This document shows positions 6,074 to 15,025 of a stretch of DNA of 42,343 nt, in pieces. Positions within the stretch are counted from its first letter, which is position 1; each line of letters opens with the position of its first letter. A model generated the notes under the pieces. The model did no database searches and had not been told where the DNA came from. It saw only the letters and a list, made by a program, of their open reading frames with translations. The translations under genes were made by a program, and so were the position numbers. This stretch comes from Candidatus Nomurabacteria bacterium GW2011_GWB1_40_7 (GTDB lineage: Bacteria > Patescibacteriota > Minisyncoccia > Phycocordibacterales > UBA9973): contig LBZL01000001.1 in NCBI GenBank assembly GCA_000994705.1, positions 11,207 to 53,549 on the forward strand. The letters are read 5' to 3'.

Positions 6074-7099
6074 ATGATGCAAACAAAAATTATAGAGAAG
6101 TATTTTTTCTTCGGGTTATTGTTCGCCACCTTTGTTTTTACTTTTTTTATTTTTCGCCCTTTTTGGGTAGTCTTGGTGCTTGGAATTTCTTTTTCCATCG
6201 TGCTTTATCCCGTGTATGAATGGCTCAATGGCAGAAAATTGCCCAGCTGGCTTTCTGCGTTATTGACTGTATTTCTTTTCACAATAGTTTTATGGGGTCC
6301 AATTTTGGGCATCGGTGTTATGGTTTTTAATCAAAGCCAAAATGTTTATTATTTGATTGTAAATGACGGGAACGCCGAGCCATTCTTAAATTTGATAGAA
6401 AGCAAAGTCAACAACATCTTGCCTGAAGCAATAAGTTTTGATATTAATCAGAAAATAACTGATCTTATTTCTTATATATCAAAAAACATAGCCAATATAT
6501 TTAGCGCCATGCTCTCCGCCTCTTTTTCCTTTTTATTGATACTTCTAATAATTTTTTATTTTCTGAAAGATGGAACAAGATGGAGAAAAGCTGTCGTGAT
6601 GCTTAGCCCGCTCGGAGACAAGGAGGACGAAAAGATAATTTCCAGACTGATATTTTCCGTCAATGCTGTGATAAGGGGATATTTTTTTATAGCCGTTCTT
6701 CAGGGAATACTTATGGGAATCGGACTCTGGCTGTTTAATGTCCCGAATCCCGCGCTATGGGGAGTGGTGGCCGCCGTATCTTCGCTTCTGCCCACGATTG
6801 GGACTTCTCTTGTTTCAATTCCCGCAATTATTTTTCTTTTTGCCACGGGAAATATCGCCTCGGCTATCGGTCTTTTGATTTGGGCAATCGTGATAGTGGG
6901 AATGATTGATAATTTTTTGAGTCCGCTGGTAATTGGCGGAAAAACGAATATCCCTCCGCTTTTGATTCTTTTTTCCGTACTCGGCGGAATCTCGCTTCTG
7001 GGACCAGTCGGCATTTTAATAGGGCCGTTAACGGTGAGCTTGCTGTACACTCTTATCTCAATTTATAGAAATGAGCTTAAACAAAATGCAGTTTTATAA
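6074..7099 (+). CDS. AI-2E family transporter (PF01594-type permease)
   Basis: A polytopic membrane protein of 341 residues. Hydrophobic spans include the pairs FFFGLLFATFVFTFFIF / FWVVLVLGISFSIVLYPVY at the N-terminus, a long periplasmic-type stretch at about 85-135, then LLILLIIFYFLKDG and several C-terminal spans with the family-typical ISLLGPVGILIGPL. Members have been linked to autoinducer-2 export, antiport and general permease roles; substrate cannot be told here. I start at 6074 because the longer frame runs back through the promoter into rplU. Its 3' end overlaps cysS by 14 nt. Confidence 0.88.
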   Translation: MMQTKIIEKYFFFGLLFATFVFTFFIFRPFWVVLVLGISFSIVLYPVYEWLNGRKLPSWLSALLTVFLFTIVLWGPILGIGVMVFNQSQNVYYLIVNDGNAEPFLNLIESKVNNILPEAISFDINQKITDLISYISKNIANIFSAMLSASFSFLLILLIIFYFLKDGTRWRKAVVMLSPLGDKEDEKIISRLIFSVNAVIRGYFFIAVLQGILMGIGLWLFNVPNPALWGVVAAVSSLLPTIGTSLVSIPAIIFLFATGNIASAIGLLIWAIVIVGMIDNFLSPLVIGGKTNIPPLLILFSVLGGISLLGPVGILIGPLTVSLLYTLISIYRNELKQNAVL

Positions 7100-8468
7100 C
7101 ACTCTGACGCGCAAAAAAGAAATTTTCTTACCCATTAATCCAAAAGAAGTCCGGATGTATAGTTGCGGACCAACGGTCTACGACTATGCTCACATAGGCA
7201 ACTTGCGCGCTTATGTTTTTACAGATATATTATGCCGTACTCTTAGATATGACGGCTTAAAATTAAAACAGATAATGAATATTACTGATGTAGGACACTT
7301 AACGAGCGATGCAGATTCAGGTGAAGATAAAATGACCAAGGGACTTTTGCGAGAAGGAAAAGAATTGACATTAAAAAATATGCGGGAGCTTGCAGAATTT
7401 TATGCAGAAAGTTTTAAAAAAGATCTGCACTTACTTAATGTAAAAATGCCGAGCGGGATGTATTTTGCCAGTGACTATATAAAAGAAGATGTGGATTTGA
7501 TAAAAAGATTAGAAGAAAAGGGATATACATACAAAATCAGCGATGGAATTTATTTTGATATTTCTAAAATGCCCGACTATGGAATATTGAGAGGAGGTAT
7601 TGCCAAAAGAGAAGAATCAAAAAACAGAATTGCTGAAAATCCTGAGAAAAAAAATCCGGAAGATTTTGTACTTTGGAAATTTGATGACAAAATCGGTTTT
7701 GATTTAGAATTAGGAAAAGGTTTTCCAGGTTGGCACATTGAATGCTCGGCCATGAGTATGCATTTTCTCGGCGAACAGTTTGATATTCATACCGGGGGCA
7801 TAGACCATATTTCTATACACCATACCAATGAGATAGCCCAGAGTGAATGCGCAACGGGGAAAAAGCCTTCAGTTAGGTTTTGGATGCACAATGAACACGT
7901 GGATTTTGGGGGTGTAAAAATGGCTAAGTCTGATAGAAACTTTTTTAAACTGGGAAGTATCGTCGAAAAAGGTATAGCTCCCCTTGCCTACCGTTTTTGG
8001 CTTTTAATGGCTCACTACCGCACCAAAATGAATTTTAACTACTCAGCCCTAGAGGGTGCAGAAACAGCCTTAAAACGCCTTTACGGCCTTTATTTAGGGC
8101 TTGGAAATGATATTGGGCACGTTCACAAGGAATACCAAAATAAGTTCAAAGAATATATCGAAGACGACCTAGACACACCAAGAGCATTAACACTTCTTTG
8201 GGATGTAGTAAAAGATGAAAATATGTCAGACAAAGACAAGAAAGCTACTATTTTAGATTTTGATAAGGTGCTCGGGCTCGGTTTTGAAAATATAAAAGAA
8301 GCAAAGAGAATCAGCATTCCTGAAAATATTTTAAAACTCGCGAACGAACGTGAGCAGGCTCGCAAAGATAAGGATTTTAAAAAATCAGACAAATTGCGCG
8401 ATAAAATAAATTCCATGGGATATGATATTAAAGATACTCCACAAGGTTCGAAGATTTTAAAAAATTAA
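7086..8468 (+). CDS. cysS: Cysteinyl-tRNA synthetase
   Basis: Class I synthetase of 460 residues, standard length. I start at the ATG of MQFYNTLTRKKE, which matches the normal N-terminus; an in-frame ATG at 7071 lies 15 nt upstream. Seen: YSCGPTVYDYAHIGNLRAY (zinc Cys and HIGH motif as HIGN), WHIECSAM (second zinc Cys), GGIDHISIHHTNEIAQSE (zinc His/Glu), and the KMSKS loop as VKMAKSD. The C-terminal ILKLANEREQARKDKDFKKSD is the anticodon-stem-contact helix. It overlaps the upstream permease by 14 nt and is followed after 12 nt by the agmatinase-family gene. Confidence 0.95.
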   Translation: MQFYNTLTRKKEIFLPINPKEVRMYSCGPTVYDYAHIGNLRAYVFTDILCRTLRYDGLKLKQIMNITDVGHLTSDADSGEDKMTKGLLREGKELTLKNMRELAEFYAESFKKDLHLLNVKMPSGMYFASDYIKEDVDLIKRLEEKGYTYKISDGIYFDISKMPDYGILRGGIAKREESKNRIAENPEKKNPEDFVLWKFDDKIGFDLELGKGFPGWHIECSAMSMHFLGEQFDIHTGGIDHISIHHTNEIAQSECATGKKPSVRFWMHNEHVDFGGVKMAKSDRNFFKLGSIVEKGIAPLAYRFWLLMAHYRTKMNFNYSALEGAETALKRLYGLYLGLGNDIGHVHKEYQNKFKEYIEDDLDTPRALTLLWDVVKDENMSDKDKKATILDFDKVLGLGFENIKEAKRISIPENILKLANEREQARKDKDFKKSDKLRDKINSMGYDIKDTPQGSKILKN

Positions 8469-8480
8469 TAAAAAATAATT

Positions 8481-9368
8481 ATGATAGATAGAATTGTAAA
8501 CACAAAAGATATAAAAAAAGCAGACATGGTTATTTTAAGTGCTCCGTACGAGCACAGTGTCTCTTTTATGGGAGGCACAGCTAGAGCTCCTAAAAAAATA
8601 ATTGAAGTACTAGACAATAATCTAGAACTTTTTGACGTTAATCTACACTATGAACCAGCAAAAATGATTAGAACAGCTCACAAAGAAGTTGCTGGCATTA
8701 GAAAACTTATTCCGCAAAAAGCAGCTGAAAAAATTAGCGCAGAATATCAAAAATTATTTAAAGACGATAAATTTATAATTATGTTAGGAGGTGAACACAC
8801 AGTATCCCTCGGAGCACTTTCCGCAATCGCAAAGGTAGAAAATCCTAAAGACATTACAATCTTACAAATAGATGCGCACCAAGACCTTCGTGACGACGAC
8901 AGCGATTATAGTAATAAAAAGGAGAAGTATGCTCATTCCTGTGCAATGCGTAGAGTACACGAACTCGGCTTCCCCATTGTCCAAGTAGGCATCAGAACGT
9001 ATTCAAAATACGAATATGAATATTGGCAAAAAAATAAAAAAACCATAACCGTTTTTGAATGGAAAAATAAACCTATCTCAATTGAAGAAATTATTGCCTC
9101 AATAAAAACAAAAAATGTCTACATTACAGTTGATGTAGATGGTTTTGACCCAGCGCATATGCCTGGCACTGGCACCCCAGTACAAGGAGGACTTGATTGG
9201 CATTACGGATTAGATTTAATCGAAAGGGCTATCGACAAAAAAAGATTGGTAGGCGCTGATATCGTAGAAGTCTCTCCCCAGAGAGACTCAGTACTTACCG
9301 AATTCGGTGCCGCGCTTATCTGCTACAGAATAATGGCACACAAATTTAGAATGAAAAACGGGAAGTAA
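8481..9368 (+). CDS. Agmatinase/arginase-family ureohydrolase
   Basis: 295 residues with all Mn-binding motifs: GGEHTVSLGA, DAHQDLRDD and VDVDGFDPAHMPGTGTP. These supply one His, the DAHxD cluster and the DVDxFDP Asp pair, so the metal centre looks complete. The family hydrolyses guanidino groups (agmatine, arginine or formimidoylglutamate); substrate cannot be fixed from the motifs, although length and the GTGTP form favour agmatinase-like SpeB. No other polyamine or arginine gene is in the window. It follows cysS closely and converges with the next gene, overlapping it by 23 nt. Confidence 0.88.
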   Translation: MIDRIVNTKDIKKADMVILSAPYEHSVSFMGGTARAPKKIIEVLDNNLELFDVNLHYEPAKMIRTAHKEVAGIRKLIPQKAAEKISAEYQKLFKDDKFIIMLGGEHTVSLGALSAIAKVENPKDITILQIDAHQDLRDDDSDYSNKKEKYAHSCAMRRVHELGFPIVQVGIRTYSKYEYEYWQKNKKTITVFEWKNKPISIEEIIASIKTKNVYITVDVDGFDPAHMPGTGTPVQGGLDWHYGLDLIERAIDKKRLVGADIVEVSPQRDSVLTEFGAALICYRIMAHKFRMKNGK

Positions 9369-9933
9369 TTTTCTTCCGGTAAATAAAATAAATTTCAACA
9401 ATATTCGCGAGAATTAGATATATTGGAAAAGAATATATTGCGAAGGTCCAATTTTTGATAATTAGTAAGGAAATAAAATTATTTATTATTCCTCCTAAGT
9501 ATATAGAACTTGTTTCGGTTTCTGGATTTTTCCAGGTTTTAATAAACGTTGGAATATAGGCTAGAAAATCGCTGGCAATGGCAAAAAGAATGGATATCCA
9601 CAAGTTACTGGTCATTACATAAATAACCAAAGCTAAAATAGAAAAAATTCCACAAACTATATCAAATAGCTGTATTTTCCAAAAAGCATTTTTTTTTAGC
9701 AAAGAAAAGATTACCACCAAAAATGGCGCAAAACCAGCCATAAATACTCCCATCACAGACCATCCAGCTCCTGCTTTCAATTGTAAAAATACTCCGATAA
9801 ATGGCGCCAAAGACCAAATAAACCAAGAAACAGGATTCGGCCTCGTATCTCCTTTTAATACATTTTTTATATACCAAAATGAACAAAGTAAATTTATTAG
9901 AACTCCGATAATTATTATTTTTTCTGGAAACAT
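9346..9933 (-). CDS. Polytopic membrane protein, PQ-loop-like duplicated fold (family A, copy 1)
   Basis: 195 residues, about seven hydrophobic spans. The N-terminal half has YIKNVLKGDTRPNPVSWFIW and the C-terminal half YIPTFIKTWKNPETETSSIY, both of the form aromatic-x-P/I-x-x-K...S followed by a span. This suggests an internal duplication like PQ-loop/SWEET-type carriers. The gene at 17842 has the same two elements and length, so they are one family. The gene lies 13 nt after an ArsR-type regulator, probably one operon. Function is unknown; small-molecule transport is an inference. Confidence 0.7.
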   Translation of the reverse strand: MFPEKIIIIGVLINLLCSFWYIKNVLKGDTRPNPVSWFIWSLAPFIGVFLQLKAGAGWSVMGVFMAGFAPFLVVIFSLLKKNAFWKIQLFDIVCGIFSILALVIYVMTSNLWISILFAIASDFLAYIPTFIKTWKNPETETSSIYLGGIINNFISLLIIKNWTFAIYSFPIYLILANIVEIYFIYRKKITSRFSF

Positions 9934-9946
9934 AAATCTTTGATTA

Positions 9947-10216
9947 TTACAACATTTTGCAAAATGACAGAATAGACTTTCCTCTGTTCGTAATTGTATG
10001 AATTACAAAACGACCTTTATATTTCTTCTCAACCAAGCCAGCATCAGATAACTTCCGCACATGGTCAGCAATGGTCACAAAGTTAACATTAAGATTTTGA
10101 GATATATCGTCCACGGACAAGTTTGGAGTTTTCGCTAAAAGTTCTAAAACCTGTAATCTTCTATGATTTGCAAAACTTTTTACTATTTTCTCAATTTTTT
10201 TATATTGCAAACTCAT
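9947..10216 (-). CDS. ArsR-type winged-helix transcriptional regulator
   Basis: 89 residues. The fold is a winged helix: FANHRRLQVLELLAKTPNLSVDDISQNLNV, then the recognition helix NFVTIADHVRKLSDAGLVEKK and a basic wing KGRFVIHTI. There is no CxC or histidine metal site of classical ArsR/SmtB sensors, so the inducer is unknown. It precedes the membrane protein gene by 13 nt. A palindrome ATTTTGCAAAAT lies both upstream of its start, over a plausible -35, and at its 3' end just before the membrane protein, suggesting auto- and co-regulation. Confidence 0.85.
   Translation of the reverse strand: MSLQYKKIEKIVKSFANHRRLQVLELLAKTPNLSVDDISQNLNVNFVTIADHVRKLSDAGLVEKKYKGRFVIHTITNRGKSILSFCKML
9953..9966. 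promoter_or_regulatory. Candidate operator 2 for the ArsR-type regulator
   Basis: A perfect 14-bp palindrome CATTTTGCAAAATG inside the last codons of the regulator, 20 nt before the membrane-protein start. Its 12-bp core is repeated at 10243-10254. Confidence 0.5.
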
Positions 10217-10234
10217 ATTTTTAATTTTATCATC

Positions 10235-10254
10235 ATTACGTAATTTTGCAAAAT
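10235..10254. promoter_or_regulatory. Candidate operator 1 for the ArsR-type regulator
   Basis: ATTACGTAAT (10235-10244) overlaps ATTTTGCAAAAT (10243-10254), both perfect palindromes, 18-38 nt before the regulator ATG. On the minus strand TTGCAA within it sits 17 nt before AAAATT, so a bound dimer would cover the promoter. Confidence 0.55.
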
Positions 10255-10263
10255 GTCATACAG

Positions 10264-12009
10264 TTAATACACTTCTTGTTGATAACATTTTTCGCAATAA
10301 ACAATTTCCGGACGTTTTGGTGCATAGGAAGTCTCAAATTCTACTTCACACTTCCCTTTGTGGGTATGGTTCTCTTTGTCGCACATACAAGTTCTGTGCC
10401 AGAGTTTCAAAGGGTTGCGTTGTTTTAATCTTTGGTAGTGTCTGCAGTTGGGACAGAGATGCGGTATCGGTAGATTCATTCTTTGATAGAATTGCAGTTC
10501 AGCAGGAATGATTTTGAAGGCTTCGGTGCATTGTTCGTTGCAAGTGCCCTTGTGTTCACACCCCAGGACCTTACCGATTATTTCATCGTTTATGTCTTTG
10601 ATATTGTCAAGAATATCTTCGTTTTTAATGTCTATAGTATAATTTCTCTCTTCTCTATCTTTCCAGCGATATCCTTGGGCTAATGCTTCTTCTTTAGTTA
10701 AAGGAAAATATTCTTGAGCTATGGTTTCGTTGTAACAAAAGGGACTTAATTCTGGTGGGAAGAATTCTCCGTATTTGTAGATTCTGCCTTTACTGTCTAT
10801 GTAGGGCATATCGTTCATGTGCTCAATAATTTTGGAGACGAGTTCTTCGTATTCTTCTTTGGTGTATTGTTTATTAAGGATGCAGTAGGATTTCTTTCTT
10901 AGACCGATACAACCAAACAAATTTGAGGAATTATAACAGTTAAAACTATACTGTATATTATGCGAGTCATATACAACACTAGAAAAATATATCTGTGAAT
11001 TCTTAACCATATCGAAGCAGTCATATAATAATTCTGAATAATCCCCTGTCCCTGGAGCAGCATCATATGAATCTCTTAAAACAAAACCTCCCCAGGATGA
11101 GAACTTACAATCTTCAATATCCTTAAGATCAAAACAGTAATGCGAGTTTTTTGAATTGACTAAGTTGTCCCCAGTCGAATTAACTGAAGAAATTATTTGC
11201 GCATAACGATAAATTTGTTTTTTTCTATATTGTCTAAAAAGTTTGGTAAAATTTAGAATACCAGTTGTAGCCGACAAATTATATTTTTCTAATTCCTTTT
11301 TGTATTCTTCCTTAGTGTATTGTTTATTAAAAATATAATAAGATTTATTTCGTAAATTAATACAACCAAGACAATTTGAACAATCGCGACAATCGTAGAG
11401 AAACGCAGAATCTAAACATTCCCTGCAATTATTACTAAATAAAAGTCTAAAAGAACTCTCGCAATTGACAATTTCATAACATAATTCACATTTGTGCACA
11501 ATATAAGAATCTTGAGTATCCTTCGAATACGAAATTCTGTTTGCATAAGCCACTCGTTCGTTTTCATATGCCGCAGACATAAGATAACAATTCTTGCTTT
11601 TATCATTCACATTACAATATTCGCTATTTTCTGCACGTGAATTTGACATTGCGACATGGGGAAAAATTTTATTGAGTTCTCCCCACTGGTTAAAAAATGA
11701 AATATTAAAATCATAAATACGTCCATATGATAGCGGATCCCATTCATCAGACCACCAATATTTATAATCATAAACTGGGATTAAACTGTCTTGCGAATAA
11801 ATAGAGACAATTTTTTCGACATGTTTATTGGCTAAACACGTACGATGGTACATAGACATTTCATTGCGCCAAATAAAACGTCTAACCGTCCTGCACTCCG
11901 GACAAAAAGTCGGTGGAGGGACTTTTATTTTTTCGTAAAAGTCAAAATCCTTTGGCTCTATGACAAAGTCCTTTTTGCAGTTCTGACAATTTTTTGTTCC
12001 GCTTTTCAT
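10264..12009 (-). CDS. Cysteine-rich double zinc-ribbon protein, uncharacterised
   Basis: 581 residues. An N-terminal zinc ribbon (C8/C11 and C36/C39, then RRFIWRNEMSMYHRTC) is echoed near the C-terminus (CPNCRHYQRLKQRNPLKLWHR, 519-539) with a terminal CEKC pair. The middle (about 125-390) is a run of short Cys/Asn/Tyr-rich turns suggesting a beta-helix. It is duplicated: GCINLRNKSYYIFNKQYTKE (215-234) recurs as GCIGLRKKSYCILNKQYTKE (366-385). I remember similar proteins from Parcubacteria, sometimes annotated 'Caib/baif', but know no function. It lies 37 nt after dnaJ in the same direction and is probably cotranscribed. Confidence 0.85.
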   Translation of the reverse strand: MKSGTKNCQNCKKDFVIEPKDFDFYEKIKVPPPTFCPECRTVRRFIWRNEMSMYHRTCLANKHVEKIVSIYSQDSLIPVYDYKYWWSDEWDPLSYGRIYDFNISFFNQWGELNKIFPHVAMSNSRAENSEYCNVNDKSKNCYLMSAAYENERVAYANRISYSKDTQDSYIVHKCELCYEIVNCESSFRLLFSNNCRECLDSAFLYDCRDCSNCLGCINLRNKSYYIFNKQYTKEEYKKELEKYNLSATTGILNFTKLFRQYRKKQIYRYAQIISSVNSTGDNLVNSKNSHYCFDLKDIEDCKFSSWGGFVLRDSYDAAPGTGDYSELLYDCFDMVKNSQIYFSSVVYDSHNIQYSFNCYNSSNLFGCIGLRKKSYCILNKQYTKEEYEELVSKIIEHMNDMPYIDSKGRIYKYGEFFPPELSPFCYNETIAQEYFPLTKEEALAQGYRWKDREERNYTIDIKNEDILDNIKDINDEIIGKVLGCEHKGTCNEQCTEAFKIIPAELQFYQRMNLPIPHLCPNCRHYQRLKQRNPLKLWHRTCMCDKENHTHKGKCEVEFETSYAPKRPEIVYCEKCYQQEVY

Positions 12010-12046
12010 ATTTTGACTATTCGCCCATTCGCGCGAATTAGAGATA

Positions 12047-13135
12047 TTATATTCCCTCTTTCTTTAATTCTTCAATAATTTCGCGGGATTTACGAGAAAG
12101 TTTACTTGGGAGTTTAATGTGAAGCTTGATTAGCAAGTCTCCACGTTTACTTTTAGACATCGGTACGCCCTTGCCACGCACGCGAAGAATTTCATTAATG
12201 GTGACGCCTTCCGGAATCGTCACTTCGATTTCTCCGTCAAGAGTCTGAATAGAATATTTTGTACCCAAAAGCGCATCAGATAGTTTCAAATTTAAATTCA
12301 TTACCAAATCATTGCCCTCACGTTTAAATACCAGATGTGGTGTCACATTTATTTTTATATACAAATCCCCAGCTGTTCCTTTCGAAATCGCTTCTCCGTA
12401 GCCCGACATGCGAACCATTTCACCATCGCGAATGCCTGCTGGAATAACAATTGAAACTTCTTCTTCACGACGAAGCACTCCTTTGCCTTTACATTTTTCA
12501 CACAATTCATGTGGCACTTCACCCGCGCCTAAACAAGCATCGCAAATTTTTGTATTGGCAATAGTTCCGAAAATTGTTCTCTTTTGTTCGCGAATTTTTC
12601 CTTGACCATTGCAATGTTTACAAGTTTCCATCTTTGAACCAACTTTTGCGCCAGAACCATTACAAGTTAAACATTTGGATGTTTTAGTAATTAATACTTT
12701 TCTATTTACACCAAAAATAGAATCCGCAAAAGAAATTTGAATTTCAGTGGAAATATCTCTTCCTCTTCTCGCCTGTTGTCTTCCCCCGCCCATTCCACCT
12801 CCGAAAAAATCGCTGAAGATGTCATTCAGATTTCCAAAATCGAAATCGGCTCCGCCCTGCTGGAACCCGGAAAAATCCCAGCCAGAGGTTGGTCCGCCTT
12901 CGGCGGAAAAACCTCCGTAATTCGCGCCGTCGGCAGTTCCAAATTGGTCGTATTTGGAACGTTTGGCGTCATCCGAAAGCACTTGATAGGCCTCATTAAC
13001 TTGTTTGAATTTTGTTTCGTCGCCTCCCCCTTTATCGGGATGGTATTTGTGCGCTAATTTATAAAAGGCCTTTTTAATTTCCTCTTTGGAAGCACCCTTA
13101 TTTACTCCTAGAATTTCGTAATAATCTTTTTGCAT
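12047..13135 (-). CDS. dnaJ: Chaperone DnaJ
   Basis: 362 residues, type I J-protein. J domain with HPD ([10 protein letters not shown]), a Gly/Phe-rich linker, four CxxCxGxG repeats ([32 protein letters not shown]) binding two zincs, then the C-terminal substrate-binding domains ([20 protein letters not shown]). It stimulates DnaK ATPase and delivers clients. Unlike many bacteria it is not next to dnaK or grpE but follows a TraG-like ATPase. Its ATG is preceded directly by the ATTACGAATT-type repeat. Confidence 0.95.
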   Translation of the reverse strand: MQKDYYEILGVNKGASKEEIKKAFYKLAHKYHPDKGGGDETKFKQVNEAYQVLSDDAKRSKYDQFGTADGANYGGFSAEGGPTSGWDFSGFQQGGADFDFGNLNDIFSDFFGGGMGGGRQQARRGRDISTEIQISFADSIFGVNRKVLITKTSKCLTCNGSGAKVGSKMETCKHCNGQGKIREQKRTIFGTIANTKICDACLGAGEVPHELCEKCKGKGVLRREEEVSIVIPAGIRDGEMVRMSGYGEAISKGTAGDLYIKINVTPHLVFKREGNDLVMNLNLKLSDALLGTKYSIQTLDGEIEVTIPEGVTINEILRVRGKGVPMSKSKRGDLLIKLHIKLPSKLSRKSREIIEELKKEGI

Positions 13136-13158
13136 TTTTAATTCGTAATTTTTAATTG
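13136..13158. repeat. ATTACGAATT-type repeat upstream of dnaJ
   Basis: On the minus strand CAATTAAAAATTACGAATTA runs up to AAA|ATG of dnaJ, matching the elements before recR and rpsK. Confidence 0.65.
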
Positions 13159-13162
13159 ACTA

Positions 13163-14665
13163 TCATATCATGGGCTCTCCTTCTTGTGAAGTTTTTTCTT
13201 TTTCTATTTCTTCTGTTTTACCCTCCTCAACTTCCTCACCCCTATCTCTTCCTCTTTTTTTGCCTTTTCCTTCAATTATCGCTTTTTCTTCCGCGCTTCG
13301 GATTATCGTCGCCTCTTCCTCCGCGATGAGTTTCGCCGCGTCATCTTTGGATATAGAATATTTTGCGCGAGATGCCTCTATAATTTCTTCTCTACACGAC
13401 GGATGGGTCGGCGGAAGGACCCGAAGAGTTTCTGCCGAAAATGGATCATAGGATTCTCCGTCAATCGTCATTTTGATATAAAATTCCGCGACCGCAAGGT
13501 TGATCATATCTTTCACATCAAAGAGCGGCGCAAACTCCGGTTTCAATTTAACCGCGTCCTCGCCACCTACCCGAAAAGTAATAATGCTGCCGCAATTGCC
13601 GAGCACCGCCTGGTGAACTCTGGCAATAATTTGTCCGACATATTGATGGGCCATGGTAAGATTAAGCCCGTATTTTCTCGCCTCTGATAAAATGTTTTCA
13701 AAAGTTTGCGTCACCACGTTTTGAAACTCATCTACATAGATATAAAAATCTTTGCGTTGCTCTTCCGGAATCGCGGCACGCTCCATACCCGCTTGTTTGA
13801 TTTTCGTCAAAAAGATAGAGCCAAGAAAAGAGGAATTTTCCTCGCCGAGGCGACCTTTGGAAAGATTAATCAAAATAATTTTTTCTTCATTCATCAATTT
13901 ACTTATATCAATCTTGTTTTGTTTCTGCCCGAAAATATTGCGTAACAATGGGTCAGAGAGGAATTGCCCAAGCTTGTTGACGAGCGGAATAATAGCATCG
14001 GTGTCAAATTTCTCGGACCAATCGGCAAATTCTATGGCAAAGAATCTTTTCACCATATCATCTGTAATATACTCCACAACTTTTTGTCGATAATTTCTGT
14101 CGGTCAACATTGAAATCATCCCACGCATGGTGGCATGCGGATAGTCAAGTAAGGCCAAGCAAGTAAAACGAAAAACGTGTTCGAGACGTGGCGTCCAGTT
14201 CGCTCCGAATTGTTTTTGGAAAACTTCAATCAACCCCTGCGTCAACTGGAATTTAAACATTGGGTCGACATTTGCGAGCGGATTAAAGGAAGCAGGAAAA
14301 TCAATATCGGTCGGGTCAATGATGCAAACATCCTGAATGCGTTCGCGCGGTATATAATCAAGCATCGCCTCTATCACATCGCCGTGCGGGTCAATCAAAC
14401 ATAAACCATGGTTGTATGAGATGTCCTGACGAAGCATTAATTCAAGAAGTTTTGTTTTTCCCACACCTGACTTTCCGATAATATAAAGATGTCTTCGCCT
14501 GTCTATACGCTTGATGCCGAAGATAAATTTCTTTTCTTCAAGAGACGCCACATAATTCGTCCGTCCAATAAAAGAAACCTCTTCGGGCTTGACCTTGCCA
14601 AAGACGGGCAATTCCGGCGGGGGCGGACCGTATTTAATTATTTGCACTCTATTCGGTTTCGGCAT
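13163..14665 (-). CDS. TraG/VirD4-like DNA-translocation ATPase (copy 1)
   Basis: 500 residues. A RecA-like motor of the TraG/TraD coupling-protein type: Walker A IIGKSGVGKTK (about 62-72), GLCLIDPHGD after it, Walker B KDFYIYVDEFQN, LSEARKYGLNLTMAHQY and an arginine-finger-like ITFRVGGEDA. Residues past about 440 are a charged Lys/Glu tail. It has no membrane anchor; the 452-aa protein at 34561 looks like the anchoring half. The paralogue at 15381 shares the whole motor. Such ATPases pump DNA or protein in conjugation and type IV secretion; their role in this lineage is unknown. It is followed after 27 nt by dnaJ. Confidence 0.87.
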   Translation of the reverse strand: MPKPNRVQIIKYGPPPPELPVFGKVKPEEVSFIGRTNYVASLEEKKFIFGIKRIDRRRHLYIIGKSGVGKTKLLELMLRQDISYNHGLCLIDPHGDVIEAMLDYIPRERIQDVCIIDPTDIDFPASFNPLANVDPMFKFQLTQGLIEVFQKQFGANWTPRLEHVFRFTCLALLDYPHATMRGMISMLTDRNYRQKVVEYITDDMVKRFFAIEFADWSEKFDTDAIIPLVNKLGQFLSDPLLRNIFGQKQNKIDISKLMNEEKIILINLSKGRLGEENSSFLGSIFLTKIKQAGMERAAIPEEQRKDFYIYVDEFQNVVTQTFENILSEARKYGLNLTMAHQYVGQIIARVHQAVLGNCGSIITFRVGGEDAVKLKPEFAPLFDVKDMINLAVAEFYIKMTIDGESYDPFSAETLRVLPPTHPSCREEIIEASRAKYSISKDDAAKLIAEEEATIIRSAEEKAIIEGKGKKRGRDRGEEVEEGKTEEIEKEKTSQEGEPMI

Positions 14666-14776
14666 AGTTTAATATAAAAGAATCTTATAATTTTTTTACA
14701 ATTTTTGTTATTTCTATAGCTACATTATTATAGCATAATTTTGACCTATTTTCCACTCAACCAATGCGACACGACA

Positions 14777-14805
14777 AAAAACAGCCCTTTTAGGGGCTGT
14801 TTTTT
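14777..14805 (-). terminator. Terminator after the zinc-knuckle peptide
   Basis: An 11-bp stem AAAAACAGCCC / GGGCTGTTTTT with a 6-nt loop, directly after the small gene. T-runs exist in both directions. Confidence 0.85.
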
Positions 14806-14810
14806 GAAAA

Positions 14811-14909
14811 TTACTGAGCTGGAGTTTCCGGGGTTTCTGGAGTTTCTGGTTTAGGACATGTGCATGGATCATTGCCACAAACTGGGCATTTGGTTGTTTC
14901 GTCTGCCAT
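14811..14909 (-). CDS. 32-residue zinc-knuckle peptide with PET repeats
   Basis: A short frame, MADETTKCPVCGNDPCTCPK followed by (PET)n-PAQ and TAA. Four Cys in CPVCGNDPCTC form a plausible metal knuckle; the tail is ETPETPETP. Support: TATATA lies 6 nt before the ATG as in other leaderless genes here, and a strong terminator starts 6 nt after the stop. It is thus a self-contained transcription unit between the two TraG-like ATPase operons. Function unknown. Confidence 0.7.
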   Translation of the reverse strand: MADETTKCPVCGNDPCTCPKPETPETPETPAQ

Positions 14910-15025
14910 ATTATTTATATATCCAATTAATGATAAAAACGCTAACAGCCAAGCTGACTAAACTGGCTCCCGAACGCTTTGCGCATTATAAAAAAAATCA
15001 ACAATAAAATCAAGACTCAATTATT

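Noticed and set aside
9402-12051. 22-nt similarity (20 matches) ATTCGCGMGAATTAGAKATATT at about 9403 and 12030
   Set aside because: A rough estimate gives about one such match by chance in an AT-rich window this size, and one copy is within a conserved coding stretch.
12893-12907. TCCGCC-TTC-GGCGGA palindrome in dnaJ
   Set aside because: It lies in the Gly/Phe-rich linker, where GGC/GCC codons make short palindromes likely; ends do not match the CCTGCCCG family.
14911-15025. Possible tRNA or small RNA between the zinc-knuckle peptide and the 116-aa gene
   Set aside because: No cloverleaf, CCA end or T-loop could be found; only AT-rich sequence with a likely start box.
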